A stretch of DNA of 64,000 bases from Diadophis punctatus similis (GCA_023053685.1 JALIGW010000005.1:55347242-55411241); one strand, 5' to 3'. Shown: positions 49,484 through 62,015, counted from the first letter of the stretch. Notes: a model not told the origin generated them from the letters alone. Made by a program: numbers and translations.

Positions 49484-49765
49484 CAGGAGTGGGTTCTGGC
49501 TTACCTCGCTGCTGGTTCACTTCCTGATGCGCCATGTGTGCGTTGCGTGCCACGTGGACACGCCGCACAGGTGCATGCGCAGTGCTAAAAACCCAACTTC
49601 TGTGCATGCGCAGAAGCAAACAAACCAGATGGCACCGCCTATGCCGCTGCCAAGAAAGCCAGTTCAGGGCATGGCAGGCCTGGGTCGCTGCCGGTTCAGT
49701 GAGCAGGGGGAAATTTCCACTACCGGTTCGATAGAACCGGTCCGAACCGGCAGGACCCACCTCTG
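49484..49765. mobile_element. hAT-type MITE inside a SINE, 282 bp
   Basis: Left end CAGGAGTGGGTTCTGGC, right end CGGCAGGACCCACCTCTG. Perfect 8-bp duplication GGCAGGAG (49476-49483 and 49766-49773). The inner GGTTCGATAGAACCGGTCCG palindrome is shared with the 44793 copy. The middle has CATGCGCAG-type repeats as in 33125-33475. Confidence 0.94.
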
Positions 49766-49888
49766 GGCAGGAGCTGGAACAAGTAGCAGGAGTTCATCCT
49801 TTTGCCCAGAACTCAGGTCTTGAACCCAGACTGCCATTTTTCCAACCAACAAGTTCAGCATCTTTAATCACTAAGGCACCTCATCCCC
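49766..49888 (-). mobile_element. tRNA-derived SINE (second type), promoter part
   Basis: Read on the minus strand from 49888: GATGAGGTGCCTTAGTGATT (A-box region) and GGGTTCAAGACC (B-box, about 49812-49823). These are the pol III promoter elements expected at the SINE 5' end. It continues in 49268-49483. Confidence 0.75.
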
Positions 49889-52116
49889 ACATACTTTTTA
49901 GTAGCCCCCTATTTTGCCGAGGAGCACAAAATATTTGACCATACATGTATGTGATGATGATCTTTAATAGGCAATAGTTGCCAGTTTAGATCCATCCAGG
50001 AAGCCAACAGGCATGGTATGATTATGACTCATTCAGGAGTTTTGCTCTAATAGTAGACAGAGGAAAACCTGTTTCAGTACTACAAAATCTCATGTCTGCT
50101 AACTGACCTGAAGCAGCCCATGGCAACATACTGAAACAAATGGTCCAGTTGGGAGATCTTGGCCACAGTCCTAAATTAATATGATGTTTACTGCAATCTC
50201 TACTGCTTTATCCACTTAAGAGTTTCATCTGGTCACTATTTATGATAATTATATTCTTCCAATGTAGAAAGCTGCATCTTTGGCTTTTATATGCAGACAC
50301 CTGCAGTTACACACCTGCAATTACACACAGAAATGCAAGAACTGCCCCGTCACATAGAGTTATGTCTATACCTATATTTTCAAGAAATTTCAAAAGATGG
50401 CATATTGCCCCAAATGAAACTGATGCTCAGAAAACACAAGTCAAGAACTGTATTAAAATATTAGCAGGAGATGCACACCAACAAGGAGCACTGTAACCTC
50501 ACAGGTTTTAAATGCAATGCACTACAAAGAGCAGACCCATGCTAACAATGGGCAAGGAAGAATGGTTTTGAAGACCGAAATATTAGAAAGGTATGTTGAA
50601 GCATATATCATGTGTTTCCTGAAGGAGAAACAAGTCATACTGATAGGATACAATGATATAATGCCCATATAAATCTGCCACAGATTACTGTTCACAGCTA
50701 ATCACATTGAAAAAACACATACCGTTGGATGAATGGATAAATGCAGTTTTTCCTCTATACTATGTCAAATAACTATTTCTTCTTTTCCATCTCATTCCCT
50801 TCAAGTGCATTGAATTACCATGCATATGGAGAAAACAAATTAAGCTGTAAATGAGTCAGGTCATTTAACACTTGTATAAGCCTAGATTTGTCAAATGTGC
50901 TTATATGTGATATGAGACTGAACTGAAAATTGATTTTTTAAAAAAGTATAAGAAAATGGATGTGGTTTTTTTTTCCAGAAAGGGGGCTGTGCCTGAGCTT
51001 TGTGGCTTGAGCAGCTACAAAGATACAAAAACCCCAAAGTCAAAATTCATTCCCCTTCACTCCATCGCAGCAGGGGTATAGTGGACATGCCAGATGTCAC
51101 TGCCTGTCAAATACCTCCCCCTTTCTTTAAGTAGGTCTTACCTGTATTTGTAGCCAGTGTCTCACAGCTAGAGGAGGCCAACCGGGAACTAAACACTGCA
51201 CTGTCAGCAAATAACACAACACCTGAATACACATGCCCTCCTCACAGCTACAGCCAATGCTGAGGCCCAGCTGTCCATTGTAATTATGATAGAGATTCCA
51301 GCTGTGTGAGTTGTTTTGATTTGGTGTTTTTAAGCACTAATATTTGCAGCAGGAAAAAAAGGTAAGAGCTCACACCACAGTTAGTGTTAGTTAGAAGTTG
51401 ATTGACTGAAAGCTCCATGTGACAATCTGTGCCCAGGAAACTGAATATATTAAAATGGCACCTCATCTCCACAGCCTATCTCCTCACAGTGTGTCTCCAG
51501 AGCTGTGGCTTCTTTTTATTTTTGTTCTTGCAGACTGAAATGTTAGCACAGTGAGCAGGCTACAGAGCTAATATTTGCCACTCTCAGTGGAATTATGCTG
51601 GCTTCACGCATCACCATCTCAGTTGTCAAAACATTTTTTACCTGCTGATATAAGTCATAAAATGCATTCAAGAGGATTCTCACCTCTCAGATTTAATTAG
51701 CTGCATTCTGAATGTCAGCAACCCACAAAGAGCCATTTTATATAACCAGCTAAGAAAGTGACCACTGGATTTATTTGCTCAGGATAAACTTTTACAGGTT
51801 GACAAGATTCCACAATCCGAAATTGTGATTCACCCTGAGGGAAATAAAAGACAAGAATGCACAACAATAAAACTTCTTTTCCATATCATATTGATGCTAC
51901 TCTTACTTTCCTCATCCTACATGTCTTATCCATGACTGGCAGCTTTTCTTTGGTTAAACATGTTATACAACTTACAGCTGCCATTTTCAATTACCACTAA
52001 CTAGAAGCTATCAAATTCCAATGAATGTCAACTGGAAATGGTGGAAACTCCAATTTTGATGGTGTAAAATATTCCCCTTCATGGTCACGACATCTGTATA
52101 TGTGATCACATTAACT
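49889..52116. other. Repeat-poor region, candidate conserved non-coding DNA
   Basis: 2.2 kb with no recognisable transposon end or microsatellite. 51060-51880 has balanced composition (for example CACATGCCCTCCTCACAGCT, CAGAGCTAATATTTGCCACT) and no open frame of note. Possible regulatory sequence, by inference only. Confidence 0.3.
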
Positions 52117-52329
52117 ATAGCAATAGCACCTAGACTTATACAGCACTTCATAGTGCTTTACAGTCCTCTCTAAGTTGTTTACAGAATCAACATATTGCCC
52201 CCAACAATCTGGGTCCTCACTTTACCGACTGCAGAAGGATGGAAGGCTGTGTCAATAGTGAGCTGGTCTGGATCAAACTCCTGATAGTCAGCAGAGTCAG
52301 CCTACAATATTGTGTCATAACCACTATAA
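52117..52329 (-). mobile_element. Sauria-type SINE, diverged
   Basis: Left tail TAGCAATAGCACCTAGACTT and reverse core TTGCCCCCAACAATCTGGGT. The head at the right end (ATTGTGTCATAACCACTATA) is degraded. Confidence 0.88.
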
Positions 52330-54013
52330 TAAAGCCGTTTGTTTTTAGTTCTGAGGCACTGGAAAAAAAAAACCTCATTAGATAAATAGCATTTTAGATG
52401 CCATGCTGAAGTCTTTCCCCACTGCAGAAACACATATGTGATTCAGCCCCTCAGCTAAGAATGAGGACACACTATAGTTTGCATAATAATGAAATGGATC
52501 CAATTTGAAAATCACAAATTTTCATATCTGTGCCTTTGTGAATTCAATTTTGTATGCAGTTTTCTGGTTTTCTTTTAATTCCTATATTAGGAAAAGGTAC
52601 ACATAGAAATGATTTTAAGTATAGACAAAAATCAGACATGGTCATGAGATTTTTTTAAAAAACTTTTTTTTAATTTTTATTCTTAGTTTTTAATCATAAC
52701 ATTGGGTAGGCAATTAAAAACAAATCAAACAAATAAATGGAGATAAAGACGACTGAGGAAAATAAAATTTGGTAGGAACTGTCTGCTTCATTAAGGCAAA
52801 AAGCATTTCTTTCATTGCTAGTTCTCTTTCTACTTATTTTTTATTGATCCTCAAAAACACTTCTAATTTTGAATTATGTCACTTTTACAAATATGCAACA
52901 AACACTTGAAAATAAGGATGTGGTTTACAACTCTCTAGCCTATTGCTTCAGATGATTATTTAATTCTAATGCATATTAGGGCGTGTTTTCCTTTAAATTG
53001 CAAATGATAGAACTTTTTTGTTTTGAAAAATAGCACACTGACATCTGAAAACTGTGCCATGGAAATCACTGAACTATTTTAAGATGCAGGTGATGCTGCA
53101 TTCAGGGAGAATGTGCCAATCTTCCTCTATTATTATTGAGTATCCTGTAATCATGAAAGGACATCCTAAAAAAAGAGAGGGGTAGACATGAGTAATAGAA
53201 AGGCCATGAAGAGTTCATTTCTAAATTATCATATTAGAAATGTTTAAAAGTACCATTTTAAAACAGTAGAATTCAACACAAAGCTCAGTTTTACCATATA
53301 GTAGATTGAAATGTTTAGATTGTAATCTACAAAATTAGAATTTTAGAAAGACAATGCTGGTGGTTGTTTTCTGGGATAAAAAATCCTCAGTGTTGTCACT
53401 GCTTGCCAGTACAGCAAGTTTCCTTCCTCAAAAGGAAATTAGGAAACCCTCTTTTATGATAAGACTCCTTCCCATTGTTGCTTCGCTGCCTGTGTTGTTA
53501 GCTTATTTCTGATATAATGATGTCACTGAGCAGCAAAAACGCACAGTAGAAAGGATACAATAAAGTCACGTGAGAGCTCAGCTGTGGTCCCTGCGGGATA
53601 GGCTTATGAACTCTTGTGTTTTAGTTCTGATATTCAGATTTTTGAAGCCCACTCAGGTCAACAGTTATATATTTAAACGATAGAATGATCCCAGATGGTT
53701 ATCTTTCAATCTAGATGAATTAACAAGTCTTGCACCAATATTATTTGAAAACAATATCCTAAGACAGAAGTATTGTTGAATATGAATTGGATTTGAACTC
53801 GTCAGTCTATTTTAATTATCACCTTTTAAAAAACCTAGACCTCACCACTGGTGAAATGGAAAGCTAGCTTTCTTAGATGTGCTAACAGTATTTACTGAGG
53901 TAAATTTCAGAAAAGGTGGAAAAGCTAGAGATAAATATATATCCTTGATTGGTAGGATAGTGTTATAATTTAGGAGTTCATTTGAACGGAGACTATTGCA
54001 ATATACATTAAAG
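52330..54013. other. Mostly repeat-poor DNA
   Basis: 52655-52760 has A/T runs like an L1-type 3' end on the minus strand, but this is not secure. 53450-53610 is non-repetitive with balanced composition. Confidence 0.3.
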
Positions 54014-54029
54014 CAGAATTTAGTTTATT

Positions 54030-56344
54030 TTTTAATAAGTTTTTTATTTTTTACAAACATATCTATGCGTGAACAGTGTGGCACCTGAGTGTCATACATT
54101 TTAATACAAATGAAATATATTAATCATATTTGTTTCATTTAACAAGCTTATATAATCCTTGTAATAATACACATATTTTTATTAAATTATAATCTTTAAT
54201 TATTTAATCATTCAATATTTCAATGTGTCATTTCTATCAAATCACCCTATTCTAAGTGTCATACCTTTTAATACAAATAGAATATTATTAATCATATTTA
54301 TTACTTTTAACAAGCTTATATAATTCTAATAATAGTACAAACATTTATGCTAAATTGAAATATTCCATTATTTGCTTGTTCAATTTATAATCCTTCATTA
54401 TTTAGTTATTCAATATTTCAATATGTTATTTTTATGTCAACCACCATATTCTGCATGTCATATATTTAATACAAATAAAGTATTTTTGATCAAATTTGTT
54501 ATATTTAGCAAACATATACCTATTCATATTGAATTATAATCTTTCATTATTTATTTAATCAATAATTCGATACATTGTTTTTATGCCAGTCACATATTAT
54601 TTAAGTATACTTAGTAATACCATCATTCAAATTCTAATTTCCCCTCTACTATTACTTCTCCTTATTATATAAAAATGTGTATTTTATTAATCCTCCTCTC
54701 TCTAGTTTCCATCCCTATCCTAACTTTGATTATGCCACTACTATATTTAAACATATTCCCTTTTTAACCATCATCTCTTATTCGCTTTAAAGCTTTAATT
54801 GTTCGTTTCTTAGCTTGCCTCCCATATTCCTCTCTTGGATCTTTATTTCTGTCTGCTTCCACATCTTGGCTATTCATTTTAAACATTTCTCCCTTCTCTG
54901 CCCTTCTCTGTTGTCTAATTTCCAAAGTATCTACTCTTACCCCTATCTCTCTCCCATAAGAATCTTTCTGGTTTTTCGGTTCTTTTTTAATTCCCTTGAA
55001 ATACTCTCCCCTTGGCTTATGTCATCAATCATTATTTTTGTTGTTATCTCCTCCTGATCATCTTGTTTTATCTGTTCCATTTTTTCACCTACTCTTTCAA
55101 TTAGTTCCTCCTCTTCCTGGGTGTCTTGATCACTCATTGTCCTTTGTGTTATATTTCCCAACATTCCATCCATGCTCTCTATTTGATTCATTATTTCCTT
55201 AAAATGCCTTGTCAGTGTCTCCCTTGTACTTTGGATTACCGACGCCGTCTCTTCCCAAGTTCCAGTCCTTTCTCCTTGATGAAGCATCTCGTTAAATTTT
55301 ATTGCGTCCCTCTTCTGTCCAATAATCCAAAGACCATATATTCAAACCTATAATCACTTCTCAAAAGAATTCAATGTTCTTAGTTCTTTGTATCCCAAAA
55401 TTAATCAACCTGTTCCTCTGGATAGTCCCATAAGTTTTCCAGAACCTCCTTAGGTCCCTCTATAAATTCAGTCTTGTATTGTATAAGGGGCGTGCATAAG
55501 TGCACCAGCGTGCCTACCGTCCCTGTCCTAATGTTCCCTCTTATCAGTACTCATTTTATGTATATAAACAATGTTATATCTATGTATATTACCAACACGT
55601 ACTTGACAAAAATAAATAAATATAAATTAAATATAAATAAATAAATAATCTTCAGGGGTCATTTTAATGATAATGTCTTCCATAGTTCCAACATTCCGGG
55701 AGTATGTTGTTTTCCTTTTGTCAGCAGGTGGCGCTCTTAGATTGAATTTCAATATTAACCAGTTTTTACTTTCACACAATGTAAAAATAATGTTGATTTT
55801 TAAGTAGATAATTCCAGCATTTCAAAATGCCTATCCAAAAAAGCATCTATCCAGTTTAAAAGTCCAATTTTCTGTATTTTAGTGATTTTTCTGCCTTTTC
55901 CCCTTTCATTCTTTCCTTCAATTTTAAAGTTTTTTTCAGAGTGCTATATTGCTGCTACTTTAAAAAATAATTGTGAATCTCTCTTTTCCTGGAAATTCTT
56001 TTGGGGTTACAATTTGAATAAAAAGAATTCTCACCCAGTTCACACACTGTTCCCCAAATTCCACTCCTGCACTATGGTTAGGTGGTCATCTGCTTCCCCA
56101 GCTTCTTGGCAGCCATCTTAGACTGCCTCTTCCCCACTTTATGGCATAGAGGGAAAAAAAGCTCTGGGGTTCAGCAGGAGAGTTGCAATCTCTCCTGCGA
56201 CCTCACAGAGTACCCCTCCTTATAGCTTCACCACCTTTCAAGGCGGCTTTGGCTCCTTTCGGAGCTCACAAACAAGGAGAAGCCAGCACAGGAACTGAGA
56301 GCTCCGTTCTCTGTGACTGGTAATGCTGCGAAGCTCCACCCTTC
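54030..56344 (-). mobile_element. L1-like element with ORF1-type coding only, 2315 bp
   Basis: Flanked by a perfect 16-bp duplication CAGAATTTAGTTTATT (54014-54029 and 56345-56360), the mark of target-primed reverse transcription. The minus-strand A-rich end is at 54030. 55287-54943 is an open frame of 114 codons, MLHQGERTGTWEETASVIQS onward. It is Glu/Lys/Gln-rich with heptad-like spacing (coiled-coil ORF1 N-terminus style). More coding (YKTEFIEGPKEVLENLWDYP) lies just upstream near 55480. No RT motif is visible anywhere between the duplications. The 5' end (56100-56344) is GC-richer, like a promoter/5' UTR. A LINE fragment inserted at 55487-55648. Confidence 0.7.
55487..55648 (+). mobile_element. 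3' UTR fragment of the 19.2 kb LINE family
   Basis: GTGCACCAGCGTGCCTACCG followed by TCCTAATGTTCC and ACTTGACAAAAATAAATAAA matches the 3' end at about 20258-20400. The fragment is 5' truncated and inserted in the L1-like element. Confidence 0.85.
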
Positions 56345-56360
56345 CAGAATTTAGTTTATT

Positions 56361-56859
56361 GATAGTGTTGGAGACAAATTCAGACCTAAAAAGACTTAAG
56401 AGTTTCTTTATAGACTTATGTAAATTAAATATACATGTGATCAAATAGATCAGCCAAGTCTTTCTTGGGGTATAACAAATTTGCCTAGTGAGTCAGTCAC
56501 ATTATTAGAGTATACTACTTAATGGAGCAAAATAGCAAAGACAATGGAGTTTTGAAATAACGAAGGCAATATACATAATTTCTTCTAGGGATTCATTTGC
56601 TTTCCCAAAGTTTTGTTCATTTCCCAAGATCTTTTCCCAATTTATGAGAATTCCTTGGCTGTCTAAATATTGTATGGCTAAGCTGATAGTGTAGTTTTCC
56701 TGGGAAAGTGTTTTGCTGATAGACAGCATCGATACACCCCAAATTTCGATTCCCATTATGACATATTGTGCAACAAATTACTCTATCAAGTTTTGTGTGC
56801 AGACAAAAATAAGGGTATGGGGACCATATATGTTACCCTGAACTCCTTGGAAGAAATAA
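56361..56859. other. Unassigned AT-rich DNA
   Basis: No signature recognised. Confidence 0.35.
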
Positions 56860-57140
56860 AATCATAGTTATACAAAGTTGGAAAGACCAGTTGAGGCATA
56901 GAAGCTCTCCACATGGGCACCATTCCTGCTTTATACCTAATATGTGGTGGTCAAAGCTTTGCTTGAACACTTCCATGGAAGGGAAACTCACCATGTCCTA
57001 TGGTAATTGGCTGTCATAAATCCAACTGTCTTGCAGGTAGCATGGCTTACATATCATTCAACCACAATCAGCCTATTTCATGTCCATCACTCTTGAATGA
57101 TGGAGGACAGATTTTTGCTTTCTTCTACATAGCCTCCTTT
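56860..57140 (-). mobile_element. Ancient CR1 LINE fragment
   Basis: AAATCATAGTTATACAAAGTTGGAAAGACC, then GCTTGAACACTTCCATGGAA and GGGAAACTCACCATGTCC follow the order of the amniote CR1 minus-strand 3' region. Diverged. Confidence 0.6.
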
Positions 57141-57778
57141 CAGATACTAGGTCAAGGCAAGCTTCATAAATGATTCAGAAGAAGTATTTTTGACATTTCT
57201 GCTGTTCATTAAAGCACAGCATTCTTTCCTCATGAATGCCTGAAAAAGAAAATGCTGCTGTTTTAAGAGTTGCATTAAATAGGTTCTGCTTTAATGATTA
57301 TTCACTTCATAAAAGCAGCCTGGAAAAAAGCCTGCTCTAATGAATAGCAGACAGCTGCTGTACTTGACTTAAAGTCTAAAAGGCTTCTTCCAAAATCAAT
57401 TTCAAAGACTGCACAGCCATATCAGGTACCTCATGAATGGAATCATATTGCCCTTGGTCTTTTCTTCTCAAGGCTGAATGTACCTATTTCTTGCAGGATT
57501 TAGTTTCCAGTTCCCTATTCACCCATATTTTAAACATAGAACATAAAAAATCATCAATTACACCAAACCCATTCTACTGTCCTACTGCTGTAGGTTCACA
57601 ATTAGAGGTTTGAGAGGCAGGTGTCCTTGCTTTAACAAAGTGTTTTACACCTTGGAATTAATTACCTCAGTTCATCTGACTGAGGAGCATTGTGGAGCTC
57701 TATGAAACATTTCAATTAGCCAGTTTAGTCTTGGCACATCAAATTAATTGACAGATTTATTTTAAAGCCATTAGACAG
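57141..57778. other. Repeat-poor DNA, candidate conserved non-coding
   Basis: No repeat signature. GATTATTCACTTCATAAAAG and the 57590-57780 segment look non-random but are not diagnostic. Confidence 0.3.
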
Positions 57779-57779
57779 C

Positions 57780-57871
<92 letters not shown>
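57779..57871. repeat. (CTAT)23 microsatellite
   Basis: Perfect CTAT/GATA tract, 93 bp. Confidence 0.98.
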
Positions 57872-58201
57872 ATTTCATATTTTTGAACCACCCTTAACTC
57901 CCTAAGACATACATTTGTTATTAAAACAAAGATGATCTGTTTTCACAACGAAATGAAAAGTGTCTATTAAACATTAGATGATATAAGTTCCTTGATTTTC
58001 AGGTGAGGACTTATGTCAATAATATGTTGGAAAATATCAGTTATCATACCGTAGGTCTGCTCTCAAAAATATCTTGTTGACCATACATCCCCTAAGTGAT
58101 AGGTGTCAGTTTTATAGAATATTAATTGATGAGGATAATCCAAGATATTTGATAGTTCAGGTTATATTCCAAAAAAATCATGAGCTGCAGCCAGCTACTA
58201 A
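57872..58201. other. Unassigned AT-rich DNA
   Basis: Nothing recognised. Confidence 0.35.
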
Positions 58202-58430
58202 GAGCTGAAGTGGTGCAGTGGTTAAATGCTGCGACTGCAGGCTGACTGCTAGTTCAGCAGTTCAGCTGTTCAAATCTCACTAGGCTCAAGGTTGACTCAG
58301 CCTTCCGAGGTGGGTAAAATGAGGACCCAGATTGTTGGGGGCAATATGCTGAACTCTGTAAACCGCTTAGAGAGGGCTGTAAAGCACTATGAAGCGGTAT
58401 ATAAGTAAAGTGCTATATACTATTCCTATT
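58202..58430 (+). mobile_element. Sauria-type SINE, second subfamily
   Basis: GAGCTGAAGTGGTGCAGTGG head and CAGTTCAGCTGTTCAAATCT block nearly identical to 16911-17143. A short deletion (CCATCCTT missing) precedes CCGAGGTGGGTAAAATGAGG. Confidence 0.93.
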
Positions 58431-58469
58431 AGCTCAGAGTCATTTTTGAAAGAAATATTCCTTCCTTCC

Positions 58470-59091
58470 TGTTGTGGTCTGCCAGTGGCCTGCAGAGCTG
58501 GCAGCAGAGTCGGACAGCGAGGAGGCTGGGGAGGAACATGGAGTCTGGAGAAGGCTCAGTGTCAGAGACATAGATACAGCCGGGACCATCTGGAAGGTCT
58601 GTGCTGACTCCAGAGCCTCCAGAGGCTGACATGAGCGAGGCAGAGGAACAGGGGGAGCCTCTTCCAATGCACACATGTGCAGAGCTGCCAGAAGGCAAGA
58701 ACAGTTATGGAGGAAAAAGACTACTCGGGAGTAAGGCTTGGAGATGATTGGCCCCTCCCATAGGATATAAAAGTGGAGCAAACGGATGTGCTCATTGCAG
58801 GAAGCAACTTGGTTCAATTCTGGTCAGCATCTCAGTTCTGACTCCATGTTCTGTTTGGTCTTGCAAAGCTCCTTGCCAATTAGGTCTTTGGCAGTGTGTC
58901 AAGAAAGATAAAGGTTGGTGCTTATCAGCCTTCTTCCGAAAGACTTTGGCAGACTTCTGTCGGACTAATTAACATTGTTTGGGACTTATTATGGCTGGGA
59001 ATGAACATAATTCACAGCCGTTGAAATAAAAAGTGTTTTTTTGGGATTACGTTTGTGTTTTATGATTTATCAGGAAGCCTAGGTCAGAACA
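58470..59091 (+). mobile_element. Solo LTR (family D), 622 bp, inside a TTCC microsatellite
   Basis: Begins TGTTGTGGTCTGCCAGTGG and ends AGCCTAGGTCAGAACA (TG...CA). The 5-bp duplication CTTCC on both sides lies within TTCC repeats, so it is compatible but not independent evidence. Promoter-like GATTGGCCCCTCCC then TATAAAAG (58765-58772), with AATAAA at 59025. No internal retroviral sequence. The plus-strand orientation follows from TATA before poly(A). Confidence 0.82.
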
Positions 59092-59167
59092 CTTCCTTCC
59101 TTCCTTCCTTCCTTCCTTCCTTCCTTCCTTCCTTCCTTCCTTCCTTCCTTCCTTCCTTCCTTCCTTC
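59092..59167. repeat. (CTTC)19 microsatellite
   Basis: Right of the LTR; a short (TTCC) stub also remains on the left (58459-58469), so the LTR landed in or seeded this tract. Confidence 0.96.
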
Positions 59168-59639
59168 GACCTGTAGATTAGGTGATGAGAAACAGTGAAC
59201 AGCAAGCAAGGAATCAAGTATGGGTTAAGATGTTCACTGAATATTTGAGAGCCGCATGAAGTGTCATCTGTCATCAATGCATCCTGTTGTTGTCACTAGA
59301 CTGGTGCCTTGTATTCAAGTAAGCTGTACTATTGCTCTACCTCAGACCTTCCAGCAAAATAGATAACATGTCTTGTAAGGAATAAAAGTTAGAATTTTGA
59401 TGCTTATTTTGTATAAGGGATGTATAAGTCTTCTGTCTTTTAACTCTCTGTGCAAGATCAATAATTATGTGTCTTTCAAGGGTTTATTTGAACATGTCTC
59501 AGATTGGGCATGAGCATATGTAAATATTTGTGTGTGTTCTTTTGTGATTTAGAATAATGATTCCACTTGTATTTCCTAGCAAGTTCTTATTTGTAGCAAG
59601 CCAACAGTTTCTCGGGGTCTGCCTGGAATATTTTTTAAT
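59168..59639. other. Unassigned DNA
   Basis: No motif recognised. Confidence 0.35.
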
Positions 59640-59644
59640 GTAAG

Positions 59645-59859
59645 TGTTAGATTAGCACAGGAATCAGAGTTGAGACGTAGAACAGTTCAGCACCTTTATT
59701 GTAGCATGTTAGCTCAAGGAAAAAGAACTGGTGGCGAGCAGCAGGGAAGCCACTTTTAAGGGCTTCCCTGCAACCTGGCCGACCAGTGACAGGCGTTCAA
59801 ATCTGCCGCCGCTATATTGGCCAATCAGCAGCGGCTATGCAAATTTATTACGTACGTCA
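59645..59859 (-). mobile_element. Solo LTR of the gypsy-type family B, 215 bp
   Basis: Plus-strand ends TGTTAGATTAGCACAGG and TTACGTACGTCA (TG...CA). Perfect 5-bp duplication GTAAG (59640-59644 and 59860-59864). In reverse it aligns with 34870-35095 (AAATTTGCATAGCCGC, CTGATTGGCCAAT, CAGGGAAGCCCTTAAAAGTG, AATAAAGGTGCTGAACTGTT). Confidence 0.93.
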
Positions 59860-59864
59860 GTAAG

Positions 59865-62015
59865 TTAAAAAGTTAAAGATAATTACTGCAGTTTACCCTT
59901 TCTTTTTTAAAGACAAAGATTCTGTCTATCTCTTGTGAAATTCATTTATCTCCCCAGGAAGTATTCGACTCTGTATAATCAGTGGCAACATAGGAATTGT
60001 TTCATTCCCCCCATTCTCAATTAACTGCAAAAGGCAGCACTGCAAGGTGACAATGGTGATAAAGACAAGGTGTCTTTTAGAAGCAGGAGGCAAGGTCTGG
60101 ATGTAAATATCCAGAGAGTTCTGGGAAAGCTAGACCTCTAGACTCTAGCTCATGGATTCAGGCAGGGTTTTTGTTACAATTATATTATACCATCTATTGT
60201 ATATCATTACATTTCCATTTAAATTATCTCCATGAACTGCAAGGGATTTATTCAAAATAAAACATAAAAATATTTAAACAAAAAAACAAAAAAACCTAGA
60301 ATCTCCAAGAGTCAGACACAACTGAATGGATAACATCATCACCATTATATGAGTGCATATATTGGAGATACTCAGTGTAAACCTTGCTAGTAAAAGAGCC
60401 TAATCCTAAAAAGGGATTAATGTGAGTCCCAGGCATGCCTGTCTGGGAAGAAGATTCTTATAAATGGCACTTATAGTTAAGAAGGTCTTAGTTGGAAAAG
60501 TCACCTAAAGATGGCCTTAAGATGACTGAAATGTGAGGAAACTTTCTTGAGATGTCCTAGTAGCAAGATATTCAGGACTTACATCAGGATTAACATCAGC
60601 ACTCTGCAAAGGACCCAGAACTGGCTTGATAGCCTACACAGCTATCAAAGCACTTGTATCTCACTAATCACAAAAGCTAGTTTGGACTAATTGGTATCTT
60701 TAAATGTTTTCAAAGATAGTCCCATAATGCATTGTAGTAATCAGTTTCTGAGTGCATACAGTATATAAATCATATTATGCTTTCTCTACTCAGAAAAGAC
60801 CCAACTAATATATCACTCTATATGTGGAGTTCTTGGTCACAAGAACCACTTGTGTTTATAGGGAGAATAGTTGGCACAAGGAACACTTCCAAACAGTGAA
60901 ATTGATCTTTCAAGATGAGTGTGACCTCTTCCAGAATTTCTTTGATCACCACTTTCCTGGACCAGGAACTACTCAACAGTACTCCTACTTATTAGGATAT
61001 ATGTCAATGCATTGCTTCTCATCTGGTTTATTACTATGCTCAGGTTCTGGCTTAGATGAAAAGGAATGGTAAACCGCTGTGTCACTCCTTTACTCGGGTC
61101 GCTGATGTTTAACTAAACAGCTGTGCAGATAAGCCTCTACTTTAAAAGAGCAGCAAAGGATAAGCAAAATGTCACAGCAAGAAAGATGATAATGTTCACA
61201 CATTAGCTTACTCATGTGCATAAAACAAAGCTAAAATCTGTCATAAAATGAACCAAATTGACAGATATAGTGCTTCCAATTGTATTTTTTATTTTATTTT
61301 ATTCCATTATAGAGAATAGCATTCTGTCACATAAAATTTACTACATGCAATTTCCCAACTGAAATTTGACTTGAAGGCAGCCTTCTGGTACAATAAGATA
61401 ATACATCTTTATACAGTACTTTTACTCAAATGCATCAATTTTTTTCAGGCTTAAAATATGGAAAACACATTTCTTTACTTCAAGTGCTGTGTTCTTTGAC
61501 ACATATGACTGAGGAAAAGAGTTGTAGTCTACAGAAAAAAGAACCCCTGCCCACACTAATTAAATATATAATAAAATAAAAATCCAGGCACCCAGAAGTA
61601 CATGTTATCTAAAATTTTGAGAAGTCAAGAACTTCATATCTGTTTCTTTAAAAAGAATTATTAATGAGTTGAAAAGATGGTGATACACTGAACACTTATT
61701 TCATCCTCTATTTTAAAGTACTGTCATTCCTGGTTTAAAATATTGATTTCTTCATTAGCGTTTAATTGTGTATGTATTGTTGAGGATGTCATTACAAATT
61801 AGCACAAAATGCTACTCTTGGTTAAGTGAACAGGCTGCATAGTAAGAATACTCTGTTGCTGCCACTTAAATGTCTTCAAAATGTCAATTCTAGTGTCATC
61901 CAGATAAAATTACAATATCTCAATTTACTCAAGAAATCATTTAATAGCCCAGGATTCAAGCTTGCTGTTCACTGATGCGTAACAGAGCGAACTATTATGT
62001 GATCTCATTTTCTCT
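59865..62015. other. Unassigned DNA
   Basis: 2.1 kb with no transposon end or motif I recognise. The frame 60824-61072 has no recognisable domain. Confidence 0.35.

Noticed and set aside
57779..57871. CRISPR-like array
   Set aside because: A simple CTAT microsatellite with no spacers; no tandem array in the window has unique spacers.
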